From the NCBI GenBank assembly GCA_000432275.1, contig HF995295.1, forward strand, positions 1 through 13,584: a DNA stretch of 13,584 nt. Reading direction: 5' to 3'. This document shows positions 1-7,467 of the stretch, in pieces. Origin of the DNA: Proteobacteria bacterium CAG:495. Its GTDB lineage: Bacteria; Pseudomonadota; Alphaproteobacteria; RF32; CAG-239. The position numbers and the translations under genes are program-made. Below the pieces are notes generated by a model, which ran no database searches, was not told where the DNA came from, and worked only from the letters and a program-made list of their open reading frames with translations. Position 1 is the stretch's first letter, and each line of letters begins with the position of its first letter.

Positions 1-28
1 AGCCCTGTTTGAACGGAGGGCTTTTTTG
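1..28 (+). terminator. Rho-independent terminator of an upstream gene
   Basis: A six-base stem AGCCCT (1-6) pairs perfectly with AGGGCT (17-22) across a 10-nt loop and is followed directly by a run of T (22-27). This is the classic intrinsic terminator form on the + strand. The stem may extend left of the window edge. It separates the flagellar operon from whatever lies upstream. Confidence 0.75.
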
Positions 29-149
29 TTTGCGCGGAGTGTTTTCGCTGCTGCCGCTTTGCGCCCGAGCTGTGAATATCTTAATTTATGCGTTCACTTA
101 ATAAGATTTTTAAGATAAGACATAAGTAAATGGGGAAAATTATGATAAG

Positions 150-175
150 GCTTATAAGAGGGTTCTTTTATAGGC
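150..175. repeat. Imperfect inverted repeat (11-bp arms, GGTT loop) in the fliF leader
   Basis: Bases 150-160 can pair with 165-175 over all 11 positions, counting two G-T wobbles, around the 4-nt loop 161-164. No T-run follows, so it does not look like a terminator. The right arm overlaps the -24 part of the sigma-54-like element at 171-187. It could be a DNA operator or an mRNA hairpin; which one depends on where transcription starts. Confidence 0.5.
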
Positions 176-187
176 TCTGAAATTGCA
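171..187 (+). promoter_or_regulatory. Sigma-54-like -24/-12 element upstream of fliF
   Basis: The 17 bases TAGGCTCTGAAATTGCA contain GG (173-174) and GC (185-186) separated by exactly 10 nt, with TTGCA at the -12 side and GGC at the -24 side, close to the RpoN consensus TTGGCACG-N4-TTGCW. Predicted transcription start is near 198. That would remove the Shine-Dalgarno sequence of fliF at 192-195, so the element is either fortuitous or makes an almost leaderless message. FlbD, encoded in this operon, is a sigma-54 activator, which fits the element biologically. No other clear promoter was found in the leader; a weak AAGACA-N18-TATGAT (117-146) is an alternative. Confidence 0.45.
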
Positions 188-191
188 GATT

Positions 192-204
192 GGGGAAAAA
201 AGTG
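192..204 (+). promoter_or_regulatory. Ribosome binding site that sets the GTG start of fliF
   Basis: GGGGA (192-196) lies 6 nt before GTG at 202. The alternative TTG at 190 has no purine-rich sequence before it, and the in-frame ATG at 130 is cut off by a TGA at 178-180. The next in-frame ATG (310) would delete the first membrane helix. Confidence 0.6.
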
Positions 205-1812
205 AATAATTTACTGCAGTCACTTAAAAATTTGTCGCCGGGGCGGTTGGCCTCCATTGCGGCAATCATCATCTTTTTGATTAGCTTTTTCGTTTATATC
301 GGCGTACAGATGAGCTCTACCGAATATTCCGTGCTCTATACGGATTTGGAGCTGGAAGACGCCAAACAGATAGTCTCCCGCCTGGAAACCGCCAATGTCA
401 AATATCGTTTGGCCAAAAACGGCACCGAGATTCAGGTTCCTTCGGAAGTCGTCAACAAAATGCGCGTTGACACCGCCGAGCTGGCTTTGGCTTCTCAGGG
501 CTCAAACGTCGGTTACGAGGTTTTTGACAACACCGACGCTCTCGGTTCCACCAATTTTGTGCAAAACGTAAACCTCATCCGGGCATTGGAGGGCGAGCTG
601 GCGCGTACGATTCGTTCGGTAGACAACATCAAGTCGGCCCGGGTGCATCTGGTGCTGCCCAAGCGCGAAATGTTTTCCCGCGAAGAGCAGATGCCCTCTG
701 CTTCGGTCATTATCAAAACGGCCAAGGGCAAACTCAGCCTGCAAAACATCCAGTCGATTCAAAAACTGGTGGCTGCCGCGGTGCCCAAGCTGGATGTTAA
801 AAACGTGGCCATTGTCGATAATGCCGGCAATCTGCTGACCAATAATTTTGACGACGAAGAAACCGTCAACAACGCCAATAACGAAATTATGCGCCTTGAG
901 GCCGAACGCAAGCTCGCCGCCAAGGTGCAGAACCTGCTGGAAAAAACCGTCGGCCCCGGCGGTGCGCAGGCGCAGGTCAATATCGAAATGGATTTTGACC
1001 AGGTGGTTACCAACGAAGAAATTTATGACCCCGACAGCCAGGTTGTCCGTTCGCAGGCTACGGTTACCGAAGAGGGCAACTCCGGTCAGAACGTCCGCCC
1101 GGTGACGGTCGCTCAAAACATTCCCAACGGTGACGGCGTAACCAATTCTGCCGGCACCTTTAATCAAAATTCCAAAACCGAGGAAACCATCAATTACGAG
1201 ATTTCCAAAGTTGTCCGCAACAAGGTTAAAAATACCGGAACCATCAAGCGCCTGACGGTGGCTGTTATGGTGGACGGCGTTTATGAAAGAAACGAAGATG
1301 GTAAGATGGTTTATCGGCCCCGCAACGAAGAGGAAATGGATCAGATTACCGCATTGGTAAAATCAGCCGTCGGTTTTGATGCAAACCGCGGTGATGTGGT
1401 AGAGGTTGAAAATATGAGATTTGCGTCCATGACTCCGGATACTCCCGAACTTACCGAAATCCTGTATTTCGGGTTCACCAAAGACGAGCTTATGCGTATT
1501 GCGGAAGGCTTGGGTGTTGCAATTGTGGCGATATTGGTTATCTTGTTGGTAATCCGCCCGCTTATTAACAATGCTTTTGAGACGACTTCCACCGGCAGCG
1601 ACAAGCTGCTCAGCGGCAATGCCGAAGACGACAACCTGCTGCTTTCAAACTTTTTGAATGAAGACGAAGGCGGTGACGAACTGGTCAACCTCAACAAGGT
1701 CGACGGCAGGGTTAAGGTCTCTTCGCTCAAAAAGCTTAACGGCATCGTTGAAAAGAACCCCGACGCGGCGGTCAACATTATCCGCAGCTGGCTTTACAAT
1801 AATGACAATTAA
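202..1812 (+). CDS. fliF: Flagellar MS-ring protein FliF
   Basis: Builds the MS ring in the inner membrane, the base on which rotor, export gate and rod assemble. With the GTG start the protein has 536 residues, in the normal family range. A membrane helix lies near residues 17-36 (SIAAIIIFLISFFVYIGV). The periplasmic ring-building region follows, with the YscJ/FliF-type stretch around IRALEGELARTI and SARVHLVLPKR. A second helix lies near 434-455 (VAIVAILVILLVIRPL). The cytoplasmic tail ends in NPDAAVNIIRSWL, the FliG-binding motif of the family. First gene of the operon, 11 nt before fliG. A TTG at 190 would add four residues; I prefer GTG because only it has a well-spaced ribosome binding site. 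Identity is secure; only the start is uncertain. Confidence 0.95.
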   Translation: MNNLLQSLKNLSPGRLASIAAIIIFLISFFVYIGVQMSSTEYSVLYTDLELEDAKQIVSRLETANVKYRLAKNGTEIQVPSEVVNKMRVDTAELALASQGSNVGYEVFDNTDALGSTNFVQNVNLIRALEGELARTIRSVDNIKSARVHLVLPKREMFSREEQMPSASVIIKTAKGKLSLQNIQSIQKLVAAAVPKLDVKNVAIVDNAGNLLTNNFDDEETVNNANNEIMRLEAERKLAAKVQNLLEKTVGPGGAQAQVNIEMDFDQVVTNEEIYDPDSQVVRSQATVTEEGNSGQNVRPVTVAQNIPNGDGVTNSAGTFNQNSKTEETINYEISKVVRNKVKNTGTIKRLTVAVMVDGVYERNEDGKMVYRPRNEEEMDQITALVKSAVGFDANRGDVVEVENMRFASMTPDTPELTEILYFGFTKDELMRIAEGLGVAIVAILVILLVIRPLINNAFETTSTGSDKLLSGNAEDDNLLLSNFLNEDEGGDELVNLNKVDGRVKVSSLKKLNGIVEKNPDAAVNIIRSWLYNNDN

Positions 1813-1823
1813 GGTGTAGGCAG

Positions 1824-2846
1824 ATGAAACAAAACGTAATCGACGATTATAACGTAATTTCCGGACAGCAGAAAGCCGCGATTCTGATGCTTTCTCTCGA
1901 CGAGGAGCGTTCTGCCTCATTGTTCTCGCTGATGGACGACGAAGAAATCAAGGAACTCTCCGTAGTGATGGCCAGCCTCGGCAAAATCAACTCCAACGTG
2001 GTGGAGCAGCTGTTGCAGGAGTTTACCGAAAAGATTTCCAACACCGGCACCCTCATCGGAACCTATGAAAGCACCGAGCGCCTGCTGGCCAAGGCTCTGG
2101 ACAAAGACCGCGTTTCCGTCATTATGGAAGAAATCCGCGGCCCGGCCGGACGCACCATGTGGGATAAGCTCGGCAATGTCAACGAGCACGTGCTTGCCAA
2201 TTACCTCAAAAACGAATATCCGCAGACAATCGCCGTTATCCTGAGCAAAATCAAGGCTGAACACGCGGCCAAGGTCATTGCGCTGTTTCCGGAGAATTTT
2301 GCAATGGAAATCGTTATGCGTATGCTGCGGATGGATTCGGTTCAGAAAGAAGTTCTCGACGGTTTGGAAAAAACCTTGCGCAAGGAATTTATGAGCAACC
2401 TTTCTAAAGGGACCAAACGCGATTCGCACGAACTTATCGCAGACATTTTCAATTCTCTTGACCGCAATACCGAAACCCGTTTTATGGAAGCCTTGGAAGA
2501 GCGCAACCGCGAAAGCGCCGAACGCGTCAAGTCTCTGATGTTTACCTTCGAAGATTTGATTCGCGTCGATTCTCAGGGCATTCAGGTCTTGCTGCGTAAC
2601 GTTGACAAAGACAAACTGGCTATTGCCCTCAAAGGCGCGTCTGACACGATTAAAGACCTCTTCTTCAACAATATGTCCTCCCGTGCCGGCAAGATTATCA
2701 AAGAAGATATGGAAGCTATGGGACCGGTTCGCCTGCGCGATGTTGAAGAGGCTCAGCAATATATCGTTACCACCACCAAGGACCTTGCCAACAGCGGCGA
2801 AATTGTCGTCAGCGAAGGCAAAGACAGCGACGAACTGGTTTATTAG
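1824..2846 (+). CDS. fliG: Flagellar motor switch protein FliG
   Basis: Rotor protein that joins the MS ring to the C-ring and takes torque from the stator. The 340 residues show the full three-domain family layout. The N-terminal FliF-binding domain begins around QQKAAILMLSLDEE. The middle-domain motif EYPQT (131-135) is a Tyr variant of the common EHPQ. The C-terminal torque helix carries the charged residues K270, R287, E294/D295 and R303 within ALKGASDTIKD, SSRAGK and KEDMEAMGPVRLRD, aligned by a constant offset to E. coli K264, R281, D288/D289 and R297. ATG start preceded by an AGG in the 11-nt spacer GGTGTAGGCAG. Nothing is missing, and the intact charged ridge suggests a working motor. 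Confidence 0.96.
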   Translation: MKQNVIDDYNVISGQQKAAILMLSLDEERSASLFSLMDDEEIKELSVVMASLGKINSNVVEQLLQEFTEKISNTGTLIGTYESTERLLAKALDKDRVSVIMEEIRGPAGRTMWDKLGNVNEHVLANYLKNEYPQTIAVILSKIKAEHAAKVIALFPENFAMEIVMRMLRMDSVQKEVLDGLEKTLRKEFMSNLSKGTKRDSHELIADIFNSLDRNTETRFMEALEERNRESAERVKSLMFTFEDLIRVDSQGIQVLLRNVDKDKLAIALKGASDTIKDLFFNNMSSRAGKIIKEDMEAMGPVRLRDVEEAQQYIVTTTKDLANSGEIVVSEGKDSDELVY

Positions 2847-2867
2847 GCTTAAAAGGAGCGCATATTC

Positions 2868-3629
2868 GTGGCACAATATCAAAAATTTATGTTTGATAAC
2901 TTCGTCATCTCCTGCGAGGATGACAAGTGTGCCGCCGAACCTGTTGTTCCCGAGCCGGAAGAAACCGAGCCTGAGTTGACGCCGTCTCCCGAAGAACTTG
3001 TTGCCGAAGTTGCGGAAGAGGAGATTCCTGTAATTTCCGAGCCGGAAGAAGAGCCGGAATCGGAAGAGGAAGTTGTTTCTTATACGCAGGACGAGCTTGA
3101 CGCCGAAGTCAAAAAGGCGGAAGAGCGCGGTTATGAAAAGGGTTTTCAAAATGCCGTCGGCGAATTTGAACGCCAGCAGCTGGCCTTGTTGGCAGAACTT
3201 AACACGCGTCTGATGACGGCTTTGGCTGACAACGAAAACCGCCTTGAACAGCAGGAGCAGGAGAGTATGCGTTTTGCGCTGGAGGTCGTGCGTAAAATTC
3301 TTCCCGGGTTGGAAAAAGAAACCGCGTTAAACGAAATCAACCGTTTTTTGAGCGTCAACTTTCCGAATTTTCGCCGCGAAGCTTCGCTTTCTTTTACCTT
3401 TAATCCCGAAGTTGTCGCCAAGGTGTCGGAAATTATTGCCAAACTGGCAAACGCCAACGATTTTGAAGGGAAAATTTCTCTGCATAAAGATGCTTCCATG
3501 GCACCCGGCGACTGCCGTATCGAATGGAAAAACGGCGGCATTGAGCGCAGCAGCCATAAAATGCTTGAAAAAATCGACAATTTACTAGATGATAAATCTC
3601 AAAACAACAAAGAGAGGGACAATGGATAA
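2868..3629 (+). CDS. fliH: Flagellar export regulator FliH (FlbE type)
   Basis: FliH (called FlbE in Caulobacter) holds the export ATPase FliI in check and docks it to the C-ring through FliN. The 253-residue product has a short hydrophobic start, then a very acidic, Pro/Glu-rich linker (about 24-72). A helical stem from about 72 to 130 carries the GxxxG pattern typical of FliH (GYEKGFQ, 89-95). A compact C-terminal domain ends with GDCRIEWKNGGIERSSH (214-230), the most recognisable family signature. GTG start at 2868 with a strong AAGGAG (2853-2858) 9 nt upstream; no other start fits as well. The stop overlaps the fliN start by 8 nt. FliI is not in this window. Assignment rests on the C-terminal motif, the stem and position between fliG and fliN. 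Confidence 0.88.
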   Translation: MAQYQKFMFDNFVISCEDDKCAAEPVVPEPEETEPELTPSPEELVAEVAEEEIPVISEPEEEPESEEEVVSYTQDELDAEVKKAEERGYEKGFQNAVGEFERQQLALLAELNTRLMTALADNENRLEQQEQESMRFALEVVRKILPGLEKETALNEINRFLSVNFPNFRREASLSFTFNPEVVAKVSEIIAKLANANDFEGKISLHKDASMAPGDCRIEWKNGGIERSSHKMLEKIDNLLDDKSQNNKERDNG

Positions 3630-3975
3630 GAATTTAGAATTAGATGAGATGAACGAAAGCTCGATTCTTGACGACGAGCCGGTTCTCCGCAAAGAAAATC
3701 CCGGTGATGACTTTGATATTCCCAGCTCTACCAGTGACTTGGAAGCCGTTTACAACATTCCGGTCAAAGTTTCCGCCATCTTGGGCAAAACTCATATGAA
3801 AGTCAGCCAGCTGATGAAGCTTAACAAAGGAGCCATCATAGAACTCGACCGCAAAGTCGGCGAGGCGATAGACATCTACGTTAATAATAATCTGGTTGCC
3901 CGCGGCGAAGTTGTCGTGGTGGATGACAAACTGGGCATTACCATGACCGAAATCGTCAAAACGGTGGCAAAATAA
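3622..3975 (+). CDS. fliN: Flagellar motor switch protein FliN
   Basis: C-ring protein at the cytoplasmic base of the motor, also the docking point for FliH-FliI. The 117 residues consist of a poorly conserved acidic N-terminus (1-38) and one SpoA-type domain (about 40-113) with the signature stretches VYNIPVKVSAILGKT, LMKLNKGAIIELDR, VNNNLVARGEVVVV and LGITMTEI. The frame is open back to 3589, but ATG 3622 is preceded by GAGAGGG at 3612-3618, so the shorter form is chosen. The start overlaps the fliH stop in the 8-base sequence ATGGATAA, which suggests translational coupling and matched amounts of FliH and FliN. Confidence 0.95.
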   Translation: MDKNLELDEMNESSILDDEPVLRKENPGDDFDIPSSTSDLEAVYNIPVKVSAILGKTHMKVSQLMKLNKGAIIELDRKVGEAIDIYVNNNLVARGEVVVVDDKLGITMTEIVKTVAK

Positions 3976-4022
3976 ACAACCGGGTATAAAAGCAAGAGAA
4001 AAGGTATTGAGGTTAAGTTAAT

Positions 4023-5327
4023 ATGGAGTTGTTAATTGTTGGAACATTAGACGGTCAAATCGGCGCTGCAAGCAAAATTGCAATTGCCCAGGGCGGCCAT
4101 GTCTCTTTGGCCGACAACGAAGAACGCGGGCTTGAGGTTTTGCGCTCGGGCAAGGCTGTTGAACTGGTTATGATTGACGTCAAGCTTGATGTTTACAAAT
4201 TTATTACGGCTCTGGAAAACGAACGCATCAATGTGCTGGTTGTTGCCTGCGGGGTTGCCAATGACCCTACGCTGGCGGTAAAGGCAATCAAGGCCGGAGC
4301 CCGGGAATACATCCCTCTGCCTCCCGATCCGGAACTGATTGGAGCCGTTTTAGCTGCGGCAACCCGCGAAAACCATGCGCTTATTTATGGTGACAAGAAA
4401 ACCGAAAACATCCTCAAAATGGCAAAACAGGTTGCGCCTTCCGAGGCCAGCGTGCTGTTGACCGGGTCTTCCGGTACCGGTAAGGAAATCTTTTCCCGTT
4501 TCATTCATGACAATTCCAAACGCGCCAATAAAAAGTTTGTTGCCGTCAACTGTGCCGCCATTCCTGAAACCCTGCTCGAGTCCGAGCTGTTCGGTTATGA
4601 AAAAGGGGCATTTACCGGAGCGGTTTCCCGCCGTATCGGAAAGTTTGAAGAGGCAAGCGACGGTACCCTGCTGCTTGATGAAATTTCTGAAATGGACATC
4701 GGTATTCAGGCCAAGCTGCTGCGTGCCATTCAGGAAAAAGAAATTGACCGCATCGGCGGAAAGGCGCCGATTAAGGTCAACACCCGCATCATAGCCACGT
4801 CCAACCGCAATTTGGAAGAAGCTGTCAAAAACGGAACTTTTCGCGCAGACTTGTATTATCGTCTGAATGTGATTAACATCAATATTCCGGATTTGAAAGA
4901 CCGTCCCGGAGACATCATTGTCCTGGCCAAGCACTTTATCAAAAAATATTCCGAACTTAATGAGCTGCCGATGAAGGATTTGTCGGCCGAGGCCGAGCAG
5001 GCGCTGTTGAACTATCTCTGGCCCGGTAATGTCCGCGAGCTTGAGAATACGATGCATCGTGCCGTTTTGCTGAGCGGCGGTGATGAAATCGGTGCCGATG
5101 CGATTATTCTGACAGACCCTTCTGCCGTTAAGGAAGAAAAAGCGGCGGCTGCGCCCGAAGTCGGACAAACGGTTGCCGGTATGGAGCGCAAGCTGATTAT
5201 TGATACCCTAAAACACACGATGGGCAACCGCACCACTGCGGCAAATATTCTGGGGATTTCCATCCGCACCCTCCGCAATAAACTTAAACAATATCAGGAC
5301 GAGGGTTTTGATATTCCCGCTTTGTAG
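4023..5327 (+). CDS. flbD: FlbD-like sigma-54 activator of flagellar genes
   Basis: Bacterial enhancer-binding protein that remodels sigma-54 RNA polymerase at flagellar promoters. The 434 residues contain a degenerate receiver (1-112), an AAA+ domain and a Fis-type helix-turn-helix. The AAA+ domain has Walker A GSSGTGKE (148-155), the sigma-54 contact loop GAFTGA (195-200), Walker B TLLLDE (215-220) and arginine-finger context FRADLYYRLN (273-282). The DNA-binding end is GNRTTAANILGISIRTLRNK (401-420). The receiver keeps an Asp at 52 (MIDVK) but lacks the N-terminal acidic pair. The usual Lys-Pro is replaced by EYIPLPPD, a form I recall from Caulobacter FlbD, which is controlled by FliX rather than by classical phosphorylation. 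FliX is not in the window. Separated from fliN by a 47-nt spacer with GAGG before the ATG. Confidence 0.9.
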   Translation: MELLIVGTLDGQIGAASKIAIAQGGHVSLADNEERGLEVLRSGKAVELVMIDVKLDVYKFITALENERINVLVVACGVANDPTLAVKAIKAGAREYIPLPPDPELIGAVLAAATRENHALIYGDKKTENILKMAKQVAPSEASVLLTGSSGTGKEIFSRFIHDNSKRANKKFVAVNCAAIPETLLESELFGYEKGAFTGAVSRRIGKFEEASDGTLLLDEISEMDIGIQAKLLRAIQEKEIDRIGGKAPIKVNTRIIATSNRNLEEAVKNGTFRADLYYRLNVININIPDLKDRPGDIIVLAKHFIKKYSELNELPMKDLSAEAEQALLNYLWPGNVRELENTMHRAVLLSGGDEIGADAIILTDPSAVKEEKAAAAPEVGQTVAGMERKLIIDTLKHTMGNRTTAANILGISIRTLRNKLKQYQDEGFDIPAL

Positions 5328-5341
5328 GATAACTGACGAAA

Positions 5342-7456
5342 ATGGCTAAACAACCACAAAATATGTTCAGCGGCAAGAGCTTCAAAGATATGTTTATCGG
5401 CGCTACCAAACGCGGCGACATCTTTTTTGCTTTTGCAATCATTTTGATGTTGGTTATTTTGATTATGCCGCTGCCGTCATGGTTGTTGGACGTTCTGCTG
5501 GCTTTTTCGATTACGATGTCCTGCATTGTTTTGATGATGGCCATCTTTATTGAAAAGCCGACGGAGTTTAGCGCTTTTCCGCTGGTCTTGCTGATTACCA
5601 CAATGTACCGCCTGTCGCTCAATCTGGCGTCTACCCGCTTAATTCTGGCAAAAGGATATATGGGGCCTGACGCTGCCGGTGAAGTCATTAAGGCTTTCGG
5701 CGGCTTTATTATGGGTAACAGTTTCGTCATCGGCGTGATTGTTTTTGCCATTTTGGTCTTGGTCAATTTCGTCGTCATTACCAAAGGTTCCGGCCGTATC
5801 GCCGAAGTTGCCGCCCGTTTTGCCTTGGATGCCATGCCCGGTAAACAAATGGCCATCGATGCTGATTTGTCTTCGGGCCTCATTAATGAAGACGAAGCGC
5901 GCAAGCGCCGTGAAGACCTTTCCAAAGAAAGTTCTTTCTACGGAGCCATGGACGGTGCTTCCAAGTTTGTTCGCGGTGATGCCATTGCCGGTTTGCTGAT
6001 TGTTTTTATCAACATTGTTGCCGGTATTATTATCGGTATGGTTCAAAATCACTTGAGCTTTGCCGACGCTTCCGAAACTTATACCCGTCTGACTGTCGGT
6101 GACGGTCTGGTTTCTCAGATTCCGGCTCTGATTGTTTCCGTTGCCGCCGGTATTCTGGTGTCAAAGGCCGGTATGACCGATTCTACCGACAAGGTTTTGT
6201 TTGAGCAGGTTGCCAATTATCCCAAGGCTTTGGGAATGAGTGCCTTTTTGGCTCTGGCGCTGGGAATGCTCCCCGGAACGCCGGCCATTCCGTTTGTGCT
6301 TTTGGCTGCATTGACCGGTTCGACCGCCTATTATCTCGACAAACGTCAGAAAGAGGCGATGGCTAAGGCGCAGGAGGTTCTGGAACAAGAGCAAAAGCAG
6401 GGCAAACTGGCCAAAGCCGCCGACGAGCCGATTGCCAATGCCTTGCGCGTCGACCTTATCCGTTTGGAAATCGGGTATGGTTTGCTGCCGCTGATTAATG
6501 AGGAGACCAACCGCAAACTGACGGATCAGATTAAGGCTCTGCGTCGTGCGCTGGCTTCCGAGCTGGGGTTTGTTATGCCCTCAATCCGCATTCAGGACAA
6601 TATGCAGCTGGAAGCGAATGAATATAATATTTACATCAAAGAGGTTCGTGCCGGCCGGGGCGAGTTGCGCCCGACCCAGCTGCTGGTAATGGATCCTCGC
6701 GGCGAGCAGATAACCCTGCCCGGTGAAAGCACTTTCGAACCGACGTTCGGCCTTAAGGCAATGTGGGTTGATCCCTCCTATCGTGAAGAAGCAATGTTCC
6801 GCGGTTATACCGTGGTTGACCCGGCTACGGTCGTTACCACGCATATTACCGAGTTGGTCAAGGACAATATGCCCGAGCTGCTTTCTTATGCCGAAACTCA
6901 GAAACTGCTCGACGAACTCGACAAAGAGCACCAGAAACTCATCAAAGAGCTTATTCCCAACAAGGTCAGTCTTGGCGCACTGCAGCGTATTTTGCAGAAT
7001 TTGCTTCAGGAACGTGTTTCCATTCGAGACCTGCCCACTATTTTGGAAGGTGTATCCGAAGCAGTTACCACAACCCGCAGCCTAATGATGATTACCGAAC
7101 ATGTCCGGGCGCGTTTGTCCCGTCAGTTGTCTAACGCTTATGCCAATGAATTCGGCGTCATTTCTTTGGTAACCCTTTCTCCCGAATGGGAGCATGCTTT
7201 TGCCGAGGCTATTGTCGGCGAGGGGGATGACCGCCAGCTGGCAATGGCGCCCAGTCAGTTGCAAAGCTTCATTACCAAAGTCCGGAACACGCTGGAAGAA
7301 TTGGCTGCCAAGGGTGAAAGTGCCGTTTTGCTGACCAGCCCGGCCATTCGTCCGTTTGTCCGCTCCATAATTGAGCGTTTTCGTCCGCTGACTGTTGTTA
7401 TGTCCCAGAATGAAATTCATCCCAAGGCCAAAATAAAAACCGTCGGTCAGATTTAA
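5342..7456 (+). CDS. flhA: Flagellar export gate protein FlhA
   Basis: Inner-membrane core of the type III export gate, coupling proton flow to export and docking chaperone-cargo complexes. The 704 residues match the usual length. The N-terminal half has roughly eight hydrophobic helices (from about 26 to 331). Early family signatures include EKPTEFSAFP and MYRLSLNLASTRLIL. The cytoplasmic FHIPEP loop has GSGRIAEVAARFALDAMPGK (149-168) followed by QMAIDADL. The C-terminal cytoplasmic domain starts near 350 and contains ELGFVMPSIRIQDN, PNKVSLGALQRILQNLL, TTTRSLMMITEHVRARLSRQ and the tail MSQNEIHPKAKIKTVG. ATG start 14 nt after flbD; the nearest purine-rich element, AGGA at 5326-5329, sits rather far upstream (12 nt), so initiation may depend partly on flbD translation. 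The flagellar rather than virulence (SctV) member is chosen from the neighbours. Confidence 0.96.
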   Translation: MAKQPQNMFSGKSFKDMFIGATKRGDIFFAFAIILMLVILIMPLPSWLLDVLLAFSITMSCIVLMMAIFIEKPTEFSAFPLVLLITTMYRLSLNLASTRLILAKGYMGPDAAGEVIKAFGGFIMGNSFVIGVIVFAILVLVNFVVITKGSGRIAEVAARFALDAMPGKQMAIDADLSSGLINEDEARKRREDLSKESSFYGAMDGASKFVRGDAIAGLLIVFINIVAGIIIGMVQNHLSFADASETYTRLTVGDGLVSQIPALIVSVAAGILVSKAGMTDSTDKVLFEQVANYPKALGMSAFLALALGMLPGTPAIPFVLLAALTGSTAYYLDKRQKEAMAKAQEVLEQEQKQGKLAKAADEPIANALRVDLIRLEIGYGLLPLINEETNRKLTDQIKALRRALASELGFVMPSIRIQDNMQLEANEYNIYIKEVRAGRGELRPTQLLVMDPRGEQITLPGESTFEPTFGLKAMWVDPSYREEAMFRGYTVVDPATVVTTHITELVKDNMPELLSYAETQKLLDELDKEHQKLIKELIPNKVSLGALQRILQNLLQERVSIRDLPTILEGVSEAVTTTRSLMMITEHVRARLSRQLSNAYANEFGVISLVTLSPEWEHAFAEAIVGEGDDRQLAMAPSQLQSFITKVRNTLEELAAKGESAVLLTSPAIRPFVRSIIERFRPLTVVMSQNEIHPKAKIKTVGQI

Positions 7457-7467
7457 GGTAGGCTCAG

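Noticed and set aside
98..113. TTAA-N8-TTAA resembling a CtrA box in the fliF leader
   Set aside because: The consensus needs a 7-nt gap (TTAA-N7-TTAA); the region is AT-rich so chance TTAA pairs are common. Only worth revisiting if a fliF transcript starts near 150.
29..189. GANTC methylation sites in the fliF leader or in 12274-12429
   Set aside because: I read both regions and found none, so direct CcrM/GcrA control through these leaders is not supported.
190..201. TTG at 190 as fliF start
   Set aside because: No ribosome binding site precedes it, whereas GTG 202 has GGGGA at the right distance.
1917..3149. Long open frame on the - strand opposite fliG and fliH (about 410 codons), with further long antisense frames at 502-1167, 4350-5168 and 5284-5925
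   Set aside because: They lie opposite clearly conserved genes, translate to low-complexity or Phe/Asn/Gln-rich products without recognisable motifs, and are explained by the codon bias of the sense strand.
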